55,588 nucleotides of DNA, from contig CAISPV010000117.1 in assembly GCA_903887485.1 (NCBI GenBank), positions 1-55,588 of the forward strand, in the 5' to 3' direction. Shown here piece by piece: positions 32,774 to 41,952 of the stretch. The stretch's first letter is position 1; each line of letters starts with the position of its first letter. Origin of the DNA: an uncultured Desulfobulbaceae bacterium. Its GTDB lineage: Bacteria > Desulfobacterota > Desulfobulbia > Desulfobulbales > Desulfocapsaceae. The notes under the pieces were generated by a model. It saw only the letters and a list, made by a program, of their open reading frames with translations, made no database searches and was not told the origin of the DNA. The translations under genes were made by a program, and so were the position numbers.

Positions 32774-34180
32774 TTATTTCCCCAGACAGAATTGTTGGAA
32801 GATCAGATCCAGAATATCTTCGGTAGTGGTAATGCCGACAATGGCATCAAGCTCGGCCAGACATTCCTGGAGGTCGATAGCCAGCAGATCGCTGGTGGTT
32901 CCGGTCTGTAGCCCATCCAGCGCCTGGTTGCTGGCCGTATAGGCTCGAGTCAGGGCATCTTTGTGGCGGAGATTTGGCGCACAGCCATCTTCCTCCCACT
33001 GCTCCCTGTTGCCGACCACGGCTTTGAAAATGGCCTGTTTCAGTTCGGTGATTCCTTGTTGTTTCTTGGCCGAGATCAATACCTGCGCCAAGGCGTGATT
33101 GCCAAATTCAGTGAGGTCGGGCAGTCCTTGCGGCAATTGATCCATCTTGTTGGCAACCAGGATCACCGGCTTATGCTGGATACTGTGAAACAGCTCATGA
33201 TCCGCAGCCCTGATCCCCTTTGTCAGATCAATCATGAAAAGGACAAGATCTGCCTGTTGTATTTGTTGCTTCGCTCGCTGGATTCCCAGCTCTTCAACCT
33301 CTTCGGCGTTATCACGAATCCCGGCGGTATCAACGATGCGCACCGGCACCCCTTCAATATCAACATATTCTTCAATGGTATCCCGGGTGGTTCCGGGAAT
33401 GGCGGTGACCAGAGCCCGTTCTTCCTGGAGGAGGGTATTAAGCAGGCTGGACTTGCCCACATTGGGCAGCCCGGCAATGACCACGGTAATCCCTTCCCGG
33501 AAGATCTTGCCTTGATCAGCATTGCGCAGCAGGACAGCAAGGGGGGCTCTGACGCTTACCTCAAGCTGCAGGGTCAATTCGCCATGATTGATAATCTCGT
33601 GGTCTTCGTCAGGAAAATCAATGGCGACCTCGACAATGGCCCGCATGTGCATCAAGGCCTGGCGGATGGCGTCGACCTGGTCATAGAGCCTGCCGGAGAG
33701 TTGGCCCTGAGCCATCTCGATCCCTTTTCTGGTCCTGGCCGAGAGGAGATCAATCACCGCCTCAGCTCGGGTCAGATCGATGCGGCCATTCAAGAAGGCG
33801 CGTTTGGTGAATTCTCCAGGGTCGGCCAGACGAACCGGATAATGGAGCAGGAGTAGTTCAAGGATGGATTGGAGGACAAGGAAGTTGCCGTGCCCATGGA
33901 TCTCAACCACATCCTCACGGGTATAGGTACTGGGGGCGCGCATATAAACGGCCAGAACCTCGTCCACGATTTTTTTTTGTCCGGAGATCCCAGATGCGAG
34001 AATATGGCCGTAATAGAGCTGATGACTGCGGAAGGAGCAGGAGGTGTCGTGGGGTTTGAAGATCTGCTGCAGAACGGCAAAGGCCTGGAGCCCGCTCATG
34101 CGGATTACCCCAATCCCCCCGGCGCCTGGGGGGGTGGAAATGGCGGCGATAGTATCGTTCGTCTCGTTTTCAGCAGCCAT
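32774..34180 (-). CDS. mnmE: tRNA modification GTPase MnmE
   Basis: With MnmG it makes the 5-carboxymethylaminomethyl group on wobble U34 of tRNAs. The ATG at 34180 (MAAENETND) is preferred to the TTG two codons upstream; AAAGG lies before it. The folate-binding N-terminal domain (about 1-120) contains S-T-P-P-G-A-G-G-I-G-V-I-R. The G domain has GLPNVGKSS, G-T-T-R-D-T, D-T-A-G and N-K-M-D. The C-terminal C-L-G-K supplies the catalytic Cys motif. It is last of the rpmH operon; mnmG lies separately at 39180. Confidence 0.95.
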   Translation of the reverse strand: MAAENETNDTIAAISTPPGAGGIGVIRMSGLQAFAVLQQIFKPHDTSCSFRSHQLYYGHILASGISGQKKIVDEVLAVYMRAPSTYTREDVVEIHGHGNFLVLQSILELLLLHYPVRLADPGEFTKRAFLNGRIDLTRAEAVIDLLSARTRKGIEMAQGQLSGRLYDQVDAIRQALMHMRAIVEVAIDFPDEDHEIINHGELTLQLEVSVRAPLAVLLRNADQGKIFREGITVVIAGLPNVGKSSLLNTLLQEERALVTAIPGTTRDTIEEYVDIEGVPVRIVDTAGIRDNAEEVEELGIQRAKQQIQQADLVLFMIDLTKGIRAADHELFHSIQHKPVILVANKMDQLPQGLPDLTEFGNHALAQVLISAKKQQGITELKQAIFKAVVGNREQWEEDGCAPNLRHKDALTRAYTASNQALDGLQTGTTSDLLAIDLQECLAELDAIVGITTTEDILDLIFQQFCLGK

Positions 34181-34224
34181 TATCAAACAACCTTTGTCTC
34201 CTTGACCATTTTGGTGCGAGGATT

Positions 34225-35181
34225 TTATTCGTTCTCGCTATTCTCGGTTGTGGGTTTGCTGCTTTTGCGCCTTCTGCCTCGGGATGAAGGGCGTTTTTTT
34301 GGATTGCCGTCGGTGCTACCGCCAGTGTTACCACCGGTCTTGGGTTTGCCTGGCTTATAAATAAGGATTTTTTTAAACAAGCCGTCACCTACACTGCGGC
34401 TACGGATCTCTTTATCATCCTGCAAGGCCATGTGCACAACACGTCGTTCGGATGGGTTCAATGAAGGGATGACCTGGGTCTTGCCATCCTCCTTGACGAG
34501 CGTTGCCAGTTCTCTGGCCAGATCCTGTAATTCGTCTTGTCGTTTTTCCCGGAAATCACCCACATCAATGGAGATCCGTACCCGTTCCGAGATCTTTCTG
34601 GCGGTTATCTTGCGGAGCAGATACTGCAGGCTGTCCAGGATCTTTCCTTCCTGTCCGGTAAGGTCTTCTTCAAAATCGCCGATTATGTGACATCTTACGG
34701 AACTCCCTTGTGCTTCAATTTCTACCTTTGAGGGAAGGCCCATCAATTGGAGCAAAAGTGTAAGCTCGTGTTGTACCCCATCAATACTTTCCTGGCTGAG
34801 TGGTTCTTCTGAGCTGGGAGCAAGGGGCAAGTCATCCTCGTCATCCTCGCCGGTCAGAGGCTCACCCTCAATGCTTTCATCTGTTGGGATGGTTGGATGC
34901 TGAACGGGTGCTTTGACTTCTGGGGCAGGTGCCTGCGGGACAGGAAGAGTTAGTTTCCTTGCTACCGGCGGTGCAAGCTCTGTTTCAGTGGCAGCAGAAA
35001 CAGCCTCTTTCACCCTGGCACGGATATGGGCCTTCTTGCGGATAAAACCAAAAATACCGGTAGAACCTGTTTCTATTACCTCAATATCCAAGTGTTCCTG
35101 GGGCACTTGCAAAGTATCACAGGCCTGCTTGATTACATCTGCTACTGTTTTTCCAAAAAAATCTTTTTTCTCTAAAGACAT
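34225..35181 (-). CDS. khpB: KhpB/Jag RNA-binding protein
   Basis: A Jag_N domain (residues about 5-55, FFGKTVADVIKQACDTL ... TGIFGFIRKKA) is followed by an acidic/Pro-rich linker (about 60-140), a KH domain (about 150-215) and an R3H domain (about 220-285, L-N-P-S-E-R-R-V-V-H-M-A-L). A Lys/Arg/Gly-rich tail ends the 318 residues. KhpB binds RNA and is linked to membrane-protein biogenesis and division. Its place behind yidC is conserved in many bacteria. Confidence 0.9.
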   Translation of the reverse strand: MSLEKKDFFGKTVADVIKQACDTLQVPQEHLDIEVIETGSTGIFGFIRKKAHIRARVKEAVSAATETELAPPVARKLTLPVPQAPAPEVKAPVQHPTIPTDESIEGEPLTGEDDEDDLPLAPSSEEPLSQESIDGVQHELTLLLQLMGLPSKVEIEAQGSSVRCHIIGDFEEDLTGQEGKILDSLQYLLRKITARKISERVRISIDVGDFREKRQDELQDLARELATLVKEDGKTQVIPSLNPSERRVVHMALQDDKEIRSRSVGDGLFKKILIYKPGKPKTGGNTGGSTDGNPKKRPSSRGRRRKSSKPTTENSENE

Positions 35182-35243
35182 AGGCTATCCTTCAATGGTT
35201 ACTTAAATGGTTGTTTATCATAACTACTCGGGTGGTTAGTCTG

Positions 35244-35281
35244 AAGGCGTGATGATTGAAGTCTCCCAATCGTCACGCCTT
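35244..35281. other. Stem-loop between yidC and khpB
   Basis: AAGGCGTGATGATTG (35244-35258) pairs with CAATCGTCACGCCTT (35267-35281), one mismatch, loop of eight. It sits within the operon in the 237-bp yidC-khpB gap without a T run on the transcribed strand, so it is more likely a processing or stability element than a terminator. Confidence 0.45.
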
Positions 35282-35418
35282 ATTTGTCCTTAAAAACCTT
35301 CGGTCTTCAGTCTACTTACCTGAACAGTTACCATTTATCGTTTAATAATCGGTGGTTCCCTGTGCGCAAGGGGATCAAAGAGGCGCGCAATATAAAGGGG
35401 ATACCCAGAATGGAACAA

Positions 35419-37098
35419 CTACGCTACCAATGGTTTATTGGTTTGTTTGTTGATCAAATATTGCTGCAGGATAGCCAGCAGATTGTTGATAAACCAGTAT
35501 AGAACCAGACCGGATGCAAAATTCAAAAACATAAAGGTAAACATGATCGGCAAAAACATCATGATCTTGGCCTGGGTGGGGTCGGCAGTGGAGGGTGTCA
35601 TCTTCTGCTGCAGGAACATGGAGGCCCCCATGAGCAGGGTGAGTACCGGGATCCCTCCCAGATAGGGAATATCAAACCCAAGCATCAGGCGATCAGGGGC
35701 GGAAAGGTCGGTGATCCAGAGCATGAAAGGGGCATGCCGTAGCTCAATACACATGAGCAGCACCTTGTACAGGGCAAAAAATACCGGGATCTGGAGAACC
35801 ATGGGCAGACAGCCGCCAAGGGGATTCACCTTGTAGGTCTTGTACAGATTCATGACCTCCTTGTTCATCATGGCTGGATCGTCTTTGTACTTTTCCTTGA
35901 TCTTGGCCATTTTTGGCTGCAACTTCTGCATGTTTTTCATGGACTTGAGTCCCTTCTGGGCAATAGGCCAGAAGGCAAGTTTGAAGGCAACCGTTACCAG
36001 GATAATGGCGATCCCGTAATTCTTCAAATAAGTATGGAAAAAATTCAACAGCCAGAGTGTGGGTTTGGCCATGACATCAAACCAGCCGAAATTAACGGCT
36101 TTGTCCAGGTTGTATCCTGTCTTTTGGAGCAGGGAAAGCTTCTTGGGGCCAAAATATACCCGATACTTATAAATCTTTTCCTGGCCGGGCTGCAACGCGT
36201 CGAGTGCGCCGCCAACCTGCATGGTTACCAGCTTATCCGTTTGCTGCATGGTCACGCTGGTGCCGCCTTCATTTTCGGGCAGGATCCCGCACATAAAATA
36301 AGTGCTGTCGTAAGCGGCCCAGTCCACTTTTCCTTGCACGGTCTTGGGCTCACCGGTTATTTCCTTGGTTTTGAATTCCTGGCGCTGACCATCCATAAAG
36401 ATTGCCGGGCCGACAAAAAGGGAGGTTGTGGAGCCCTTAGCGGCTTCTTCAAAGGGAAGGTTGGCCTGGTGCAATAGGGCTGAACCCTGCAGAGGTTTGG
36501 CGGAACCATTTTTTACCCGGACAACGAGTTCCAACAGATAGGTATTGCGGTCAAAACGGTAGGTTCGCTCCAGCTCAAGACCGGACTCGGTAATGCCTTT
36601 CATTGTCAGTGTGCTGGTGGTTTCAGCACCGGCAAACTGCACTTTGTCGGTGCTTGAACTATAAAAGGTATTGGCAGCGGCCACGTCTCCCCATGAAAAT
36701 GTCAAGGGGAACCCTTCCTGCTCTGTGGTCTTGACCAGTTGTACTCCCGGTGAGTTTTTGGCTAGGCTTGCCTTGTAATCTTTCAGGATGAAACTCTTGA
36801 TGGCCCCGCTATTTTCAGTGATCACCGCACTATAGAGATCCGTCTCTACGTTAATCTCACGAATCGTATGATCTGACGAAACAGAGGGTGGCAAAGACTG
36901 TTTCAGCGCTTCTTGTTTTGGGGGTGTTGCCTGGCCCGTCTGATTGAGGGCAGGTGGTGTGGTGACAGAGGATACAGACGTTTGAGTCGCTGGATCTTTT
37001 ACTGCCTTTTTAGAATCAAAACCCACGAAGAAATATTGATAGCCAACCAGAATAACAAACGAAATGACGACAGCCAGAAGTGCTCTATAGGTATCCAT
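35419..37098 (-). CDS. yidC: Membrane protein insertase YidC
   Basis: Inner-membrane insertase working with and without SecYEG. The 559-residue Gram-negative layout is present: an N-terminal membrane helix (about 5-24), a Pro/Thr-rich linker, a large periplasmic domain (about 60-330) and the conserved five-helix insertase core beginning around 350 (NYGIAIILVTVAFKLAFWPI), with QPKMAKIKEKYKDDP in the cytoplasmic coiled region and N-P-L-G-G-C-L-P-M-V-L-Q-I-P. A basic C-terminal tail is nearly absent. It is fourth in the rpmH operon. Confidence 0.95.
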   Translation of the reverse strand: MDTYRALLAVVISFVILVGYQYFFVGFDSKKAVKDPATQTSVSSVTTPPALNQTGQATPPKQEALKQSLPPSVSSDHTIREINVETDLYSAVITENSGAIKSFILKDYKASLAKNSPGVQLVKTTEQEGFPLTFSWGDVAAANTFYSSSTDKVQFAGAETTSTLTMKGITESGLELERTYRFDRNTYLLELVVRVKNGSAKPLQGSALLHQANLPFEEAAKGSTTSLFVGPAIFMDGQRQEFKTKEITGEPKTVQGKVDWAAYDSTYFMCGILPENEGGTSVTMQQTDKLVTMQVGGALDALQPGQEKIYKYRVYFGPKKLSLLQKTGYNLDKAVNFGWFDVMAKPTLWLLNFFHTYLKNYGIAIILVTVAFKLAFWPIAQKGLKSMKNMQKLQPKMAKIKEKYKDDPAMMNKEVMNLYKTYKVNPLGGCLPMVLQIPVFFALYKVLLMCIELRHAPFMLWITDLSAPDRLMLGFDIPYLGGIPVLTLLMGASMFLQQKMTPSTADPTQAKIMMFLPIMFTFMFLNFASGLVLYWFINNLLAILQQYLINKQTNKPLVA

Positions 37099-37214
37099 GC
37101 CATATTCCTGAAATGATTCGCTCCATCAAAGAGAGCCTTTCTGCAAAAAAATCCTGTTTTAATCTTTCGGAGACCTGTTCTTGCCAATCATCGCTTCTCC
37201 GCCAGAGGGAGGTC

Positions 37215-37442
37215 TCAGGGAACAGGATCATAACCACCCCGGCAGAATGGATGACAGCGCAGGAGGCGACGAGTGGCGAGATAGATGCCACGCCATGCGC
37301 CATAGCGTTCTATTGCTTCCATCGCATAGATTGAGCAGGTGGGAGTAAAGCGACAGCCAGGGGGGAGTAGGGGAGAGATAAGATACCGATACCCCTTGAT
37401 AAACCAGATAAATATTCTCTTTATGGACAGATTCATATTCAT
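37215..37442 (-). CDS. yidD: Membrane protein insertion efficiency factor YidD
   Basis: A 75-residue protein with the family block [21 protein letters not shown] and a later [17 protein letters not shown]. It acts beside YidC at the inner membrane. It lies between rnpA and yidC as usual. Two ATG codons (37442, 37436) are possible starts. Confidence 0.93.
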   Translation of the reverse strand: MNMNLSIKRIFIWFIKGYRYLISPLLPPGCRFTPTCSIYAMEAIERYGAWRGIYLATRRLLRCHPFCRGGYDPVP

Positions 37443-37461
37443 AGCAGATAGCCTCCAGGCT

Positions 37462-37797
37462 TCACGCTACTCGACCACAAGCTGCCGTCACTGCTTGATT
37501 GATATCAGCAGTTGAGCCAAAATTTACTCCCGGACGAATGGCAAAAATAATATCAGCACATTCTGGGTACAATTCCCGATGCAGGCGAAAAGACTCTCTT
37601 ATTATCCGTTTGATTCTATTTCTCTTCACGGCCCCTTTGATCTGCCTGTGTACACTGATCCCAATCCTGTTCTGTTCGAGGTTGTTGAGGTGTACGATCA
37701 GGGTAAAACCTTTGCCATGCAATCGCTTGCCCTGTTTGTACACCTGCTCAAACTCCCACCCCTTACGCAGTAGATGATTTTTCTGGAGTTTGAACAC
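37462..37797 (-). CDS. rnpA: Ribonuclease P protein component
   Basis: Protein subunit of RNase P for tRNA 5' processing. It starts with GTG at 37797, ten bases after the rpmH stop. The RNR motif [11 protein letters not shown] is present, as is the [10 protein letters not shown] opening. The length of 111 residues is typical. Confidence 0.93.
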   Translation of the reverse strand: MFKLQKNHLLRKGWEFEQVYKQGKRLHGKGFTLIVHLNNLEQNRIGISVHRQIKGAVKRNRIKRIIRESFRLHRELYPECADIIFAIRPGVNFGSTADINQAVTAACGRVA

Positions 37798-37807
37798 CTC
37801 GTCACAA

Positions 37808-37945
37808 TCAGGCAGACAGCCGTTTCCGTCCCTTGGCGCGGCGGGCGCTTAAAATAGAACGACCGGCAGCGGTGCTCATACGATGACGAAAACCATGCTT
37901 ACGTTTCATCTTGATATTACTTGGTTGAAAGGTACGTTTACTCAT
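37808..37945 (-). CDS. rpmH: 50S ribosomal protein L34
   Basis: A 45-residue reading frame, [20 protein letters not shown] onward, with the whole L34 pattern including H-R-M-S-T-A-A-G-R and the final basic [19 protein letters not shown] precedes the ATG at 37945. It is first in the operon rpmH-rnpA-yidD-yidC-khpB-mnmE. Confidence 0.97.
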   Translation of the reverse strand: MSKRTFQPSNIKMKRKHGFRHRMSTAAGRSILSARRAKGRKRLSA

Positions 37946-38107
37946 CACTCACTCCTGATTCATGATATTCATGAATGTTTCTAATTGTATCAGCCGGAAT
38001 GCTGGATTTACTAAGTTTTTTTGATTCTTCCGGCCATCTGAATAAAATAATCCTGCTTGACCCTTTGTTGAAAGAGGACATGGTGCAGGTATAAAAATAA
38101 AAAGAAG

Positions 38108-38137
38108 ATTATAAACACAGATGCTGGTAACTGTCAA
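38108..38137 (-). promoter_or_regulatory. Consensus sigma-70 promoter for the rpmH operon
   Basis: On the minus strand TTGACA (38137-38132) and TATAAT (38113-38108) are both perfect matches, spaced 18 bp. The expected transcript start near 38100 leaves a leader of about 155 nt before rpmH. The 301-bp gap 37946-38246 shows no cluster of DnaA boxes by eye. Confidence 0.75.
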
Positions 38138-38246
38138 ACATTTTCATGGCTCTTTTGGGCTTCACTTGCAGAAGCATGAAAGCTGTGCTACTTTTCAGTG
38201 TGTTAGAGTTTCCTTCGTCAATCTTTTTTGAGAGTTGTGTGGTTTT

Positions 38247-39116
38247 ATGCCTATTATGCCCATACCCCCTGAAACAACACTGACAGATATAGACTGGAAT
38301 CTGCTGTGGCAGAATGCGAGAAAACAGAAGTCCTGGTCGAGCAAGGGGGCGGCTGACTGGGATAAAAAGGCAGCTTCCTTTGCCACCAGAAATGTGGGTA
38401 ATTCGTATGTCTCTCTTTTGCTGGAGCGTCTGCCGCTTAGTCCAGATCGAACCATTCTTGACATGGGGTCTGGGCCGGGAACACTGGCTATTCCCCTGGC
38501 GGGGCAGGTTCGCTCAGTAACCGCAGTTGATTATTCAGCAGGGATGCTAGGGGTGCTGACCAGACAGGCCCAGGAAAAAAATATCCAGAATATCCGAACC
38601 ATTCAAGGGGCATGGGAAGATGACTGGCAGCAATTGGGAATAGAAAAACACGATATTGCCATTGCTTCCCGGTCGCTGGCGGTTGACAACCTCTCCCTTG
38701 CCCTGCAGAAACTGAGCGACCATGCCGGCGAGTATGTCTTCATCGCCGATCGGATCTCGCCCACTCCTTTTGATCCGGCCGCCTTTGCCGCCATTGGCCG
38801 TGAGTTTCAGTCTGGCCCGGATTATATCTACACCGTCAACATCCTCTACACCATGGGTATCCATCCCTGTATCGATATCCTGAAACTGGACCGGGATTCG
38901 GTGTTTACTGACCGGGAAGAGGCCCTGCAGGCCTACGGCTGGATGTTCAAAGACCTCATCGCCAAGGAAGAAGACGCGTTACGGCGCTATATCGAGTCCA
39001 GGATCATCACCTCTGAGGGAAATCAGATTACCATCCGCCGCGAACATCCTCCCCAGTGGGCCCTTATCTGGTGGAAAAAAGACTGTCCTTTGGAGCAAGA
39101 ATGTCACAAGAAATAA
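38247..39116 (+). CDS. Class I SAM-dependent methyltransferase
   Basis: The ATG at 38247 (MPIMPIPPETT) is preferred to an in-frame TTG at 38235. Rossmann motif I is ILDMGSGPGTLAIPLAGQ (about residues 75-92), followed by an acidic post-I V-T-A-V-D-Y-S-A-G-M. The C-terminal half shows no diagnostic domain. The total is 289 residues. The substrate is unknown. The gene sits between the divergent rpmH operon and mnmG; an N-terminal D-W-N-x-L-W-Q-N segment is also seen in other anaerobe methyltransferases of this type. Confidence 0.78.
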   Translation: MPIMPIPPETTLTDIDWNLLWQNARKQKSWSSKGAADWDKKAASFATRNVGNSYVSLLLERLPLSPDRTILDMGSGPGTLAIPLAGQVRSVTAVDYSAGMLGVLTRQAQEKNIQNIRTIQGAWEDDWQQLGIEKHDIAIASRSLAVDNLSLALQKLSDHAGEYVFIADRISPTPFDPAAFAAIGREFQSGPDYIYTVNILYTMGIHPCIDILKLDRDSVFTDREEALQAYGWMFKDLIAKEEDALRRYIESRIITSEGNQITIRREHPPQWALIWWKKDCPLEQECHKK

Positions 39117-39164
39117 GCCGTTATAAAAAAATAACACCATCATTGGAATGGCAAAAACGGCATA

Positions 39165-39217
39165 AGGAGCCGTAACGAAATGGAAAAGAATGCAATGGTT
39201 ATTTCGCAACGGCTCCT
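39165..39217. repeat. Short palindromic element, copy 2, at the mnmG start
   Basis: Outer arms AGGAGCCG (39165-39172) and CGGCTCCT (39210-39217), inner arms CGAAAT (39176-39181) and ATTTCG (39201-39206). It matches the 8705 copy on both arms, with about 15 extra bases in the loop. It contains the AGGAG ribosome binding sequence and the ATG (39180) of mnmG, and the first 13 codons or so of mnmG run through it. Confidence 0.8.
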
Positions 39218-41105
39218 AAATACTTACGATGTCGCTGTGATTGGTGCCGGCCATGCCGGTTGTGAGGCCGCCCTGACTGCCGCCAGGATGGGATGCAAGA
39301 CCCTGGTCGTGGTTATTAATGTCGACACCATCGGCGCCATGTCCTGTAACCCGGCCATTGGCGGTTTGGCCAAGGGGCATCTGGTGCGGGAGATCGACGC
39401 ACTCGGCGGCGAGATGGCCAGGAATATTGATGCCACCTCCATCCAGTTCCGGCGTCTCAACACCAGCAAGGGTCCGGCCGTTCGTTCTTCCCGGGCCCAG
39501 GCCGATCGTCTGCTGTACCGTCTGCGGATGAAGTCCATTCTCGAGAATCAGGAGAATTTGGAGATCCGCCAGGCCGTGGTTGATTCGCTGTTGGTGGAAG
39601 ATGGCCGGATCTGCGGGCTTGTCACCTCGCTCGAGGAAGAGATCCGGGTGAAGGCCGTGGTGGTGGCCACCGGCACCTTCCTCAACGGTCTGATCCATGT
39701 GGGCCTCAAACATTTTCCGGCCGGCCGCATGGGGGATAGCCCCTCAACCAGTCTGGCCCGATGGTTCAAGGAAGCCGGGTTCCGGGTGGGGCGGATGAAG
39801 ACCGGGACGGTGCCGCGGATTGCCGCTGGCAGTATCAATTACTCCGAACTGGAAATTCAGCACAGTGATCAGCCGCCCGTCCATTTTTCCTTTGATAATG
39901 CAGGGGAGTATGCCCTGCCTCAGCGGCCCTGTTATATCACCTATACCAATAGCCAGACCCATGCCGTAATCCGGGCCGGCATCGACAAGTCCCCCATGTA
40001 CACCGGGATCATTGAAGGGATCGGGGCCAGGTACTGTCCATCGATTGAGGACAAGGTCATGCGCTTCCCGGACAAAGAGCGGCATCAGGTCTTTCTGGAG
40101 CCGGAGGGGCTGAATACCACCGAGGTCTATCCCAACGGTTTGCCCACCAGTCTGCCGCTCGCCACCCAGGTGGCTATGATCCAGAGCATTAAAGGGCTGG
40201 AGCAGGCCCGGATCATCCGCCCCGGTTACGCCATTGAATATGATTATGTGGATCCCCTGGAACTCAAGCCGTCGCTGGAGACCAAACGCATCCACGGTCT
40301 GTTTCTGGCCGGGCAGATCAACGGCACCTCGGGCTATGAGGAGGCCGCTGCCCAAGGGTTGATGGCGGCGATCAATGCCGTCCATCATGTCAGGGGCCAG
40401 GAACCGCTGGTGCTCGATCGTTCCCAGGCCTATATCGGGGTGCTCATTGATGATCTGGTCACCTGCGGCACCAAGGAGCCGTATCGGCTCTTTACCTCGC
40501 GGGCCGAATACCGGCTGCTGTTGCGTGAGGATAACGCCGACACCCGTCTCTGTCAGATCGGCCATGATATCGGCCTGCTGGATGAGCAGGCGTATCAGCG
40601 CTATCGGGAAAAACAGAGCGCTATTGAGCAGGGTGTGCTTCTGCTTGAATCCATTCTGATAAAGCCGGATAAAGCGATCAATGATGCCCTGCTGGCCCAG
40701 GGGAGCGTTGAGCTCAAACAGAAGATGTCGCTTGCCGAACTCCTGCGCCGCCCCGAACTGGGCCTGGAGCAACTGGCGCGATTGCCCATGGCCGCCGAGA
40801 CCCAGGGGCGTGTCTTGCAACTGGCAAACTCATCGGTCCGGGATGAGATCCAGTTACAGATCAAGTTTCATGGCTACATCCAGCGTCAGCAGGAACAGGT
40901 GGACAGGTTCAAAAAGATGGAGGCGATGGCCCTGCCGGAAGACCTTGAATATAAAGGGCTGGCCGGTCTTTCCAATGAGGTGGTGCAGAAATTGACCACG
41001 GTGCGGCCCTTGTCCCTTGGTCAGGCCTCACGGATCTCAGGGATTACCCCGGCGGCGATTTCCGTCCTCCAGGTCCATCTGAAAAAGATGGAAAAGAATA
41101 AATAG
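39180..41105 (+). CDS. mnmG: tRNA uridine 5-carboxymethylaminomethyl modification enzyme MnmG
   Basis: FAD-dependent partner of MnmE in wobble-uridine modification. The FAD site [12 protein letters not shown] is at about 20-31, and the conserved [20 protein letters not shown] and [16 protein letters not shown] blocks all appear. The C-terminal helical domain ends at 641. The start at 39180 lies in a palindromic element, so the first 14 residues ([14 protein letters not shown]) are element-derived; ATG 39195 (MVISQ) is an alternative. MnmG usually begins just before the YDVxVIG strand, so the extension is dispensable-looking. Confidence 0.95.
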   Translation: MEKNAMVISQRLLNTYDVAVIGAGHAGCEAALTAARMGCKTLVVVINVDTIGAMSCNPAIGGLAKGHLVREIDALGGEMARNIDATSIQFRRLNTSKGPAVRSSRAQADRLLYRLRMKSILENQENLEIRQAVVDSLLVEDGRICGLVTSLEEEIRVKAVVVATGTFLNGLIHVGLKHFPAGRMGDSPSTSLARWFKEAGFRVGRMKTGTVPRIAAGSINYSELEIQHSDQPPVHFSFDNAGEYALPQRPCYITYTNSQTHAVIRAGIDKSPMYTGIIEGIGARYCPSIEDKVMRFPDKERHQVFLEPEGLNTTEVYPNGLPTSLPLATQVAMIQSIKGLEQARIIRPGYAIEYDYVDPLELKPSLETKRIHGLFLAGQINGTSGYEEAAAQGLMAAINAVHHVRGQEPLVLDRSQAYIGVLIDDLVTCGTKEPYRLFTSRAEYRLLLREDNADTRLCQIGHDIGLLDEQAYQRYREKQSAIEQGVLLLESILIKPDKAINDALLAQGSVELKQKMSLAELLRRPELGLEQLARLPMAAETQGRVLQLANSSVRDEIQLQIKFHGYIQRQQEQVDRFKKMEAMALPEDLEYKGLAGLSNEVVQKLTTVRPLSLGQASRISGITPAAISVLQVHLKKMEKNK

Positions 41106-41116
41106 GTGCGCCTTTC

Positions 41117-41917
41117 ATGATGACCTTCCCCAATATCGATCCCATTCTTTTCTCCATTGGTCCCCTGCATATCCGCTGGTACGGCCTGATGTATGTGCTG
41201 GGATTTATGGCCAGTTATTTCCTGGTGCGCCGGCAGATCCGGCTCTTTGCGTATCAGGAGCTGGAGGCGTATTTTGAAAATCTGAATCTGGCGCTCATCC
41301 TCTCAGTGGTGCTCGGTGGCCGTCTTGGCTATGTCCTCTTTTATAATTTTTCTTATTACCTGCATCATCCCCTGGAGATTCCGGCAACCTGGACCGGCGG
41401 CATGTCGTTCCATGGCGCCTGTATCGGGGTACTGGTGGGTGGGTGGCTCTATGCGCGGAAAACGAAACTTGATTACTGGAAGGCGGCGGATATCTATGTG
41501 GTGACCGTGCCCATTGGTCTGGGCTTCGGCAGGCTGGGCAATTTTATCAATGGCGAGCTCTATGGTCGGGTCACCGATCTCCCCTGGGGGATGATCTTTC
41601 CCGGAGGCGGTCCCCTGGCCCGGCATCCTTCACAACTCTACGAGATGTTTCTGGAAGGGGTGGTGCTTTTTTCCATCCTTTGGTCGCAGAAACATCGGCC
41701 CTGGCAGCGAAATCCCCGCTGGCCGCATGGCAGTATGGTCTTTCTCTTCCTCATCTGCTACGGTTCGTTTCGATTTCTGGTGGAAACGGTGCGGGAGCCG
41801 GATCCGCAGCTCGGTATTCTCTTTGGCCTGCTGACCATGGGCCAGCTGCTCAGCAGCCTGATGATCGTCAGCGGCCTGCTGCTCTGGCTTGTTTTCTGGC
41901 GGCGGCAGAGTAGGTAA
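41117..41917 (+). CDS. lgt: Prolipoprotein diacylglyceryl transferase
   Basis: Adds diacylglycerol to the lipobox cysteine of prolipoproteins at the inner membrane. The 266 residues carry about seven hydrophobic segments and the Lgt signature GFGRLGNFINGELYGR (about 133-148), with H-P-S-Q-L-Y-E later and I-R-W-Y-G-L-M-Y near the start. It follows mnmG by 11 bp. It would act on Pal and the glycine-zipper lipoprotein of this window. Confidence 0.95.
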   Translation: MMTFPNIDPILFSIGPLHIRWYGLMYVLGFMASYFLVRRQIRLFAYQELEAYFENLNLALILSVVLGGRLGYVLFYNFSYYLHHPLEIPATWTGGMSFHGACIGVLVGGWLYARKTKLDYWKAADIYVVTVPIGLGFGRLGNFINGELYGRVTDLPWGMIFPGGGPLARHPSQLYEMFLEGVVLFSILWSQKHRPWQRNPRWPHGSMVFLFLICYGSFRFLVETVREPDPQLGILFGLLTMGQLLSSLMIVSGLLLWLVFWRRQSR

Positions 41918-41952
41918 AAACGATTGTTTGTGGGCTTTCCAGAGCGAGCGTT

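Noticed and set aside
37946-38246. Replication origin beside rpmH
   Set aside because: Only one poor DnaA-box-like sequence (TTATAAACA) was seen; no cluster of boxes and no dnaA or dnaN nearby.
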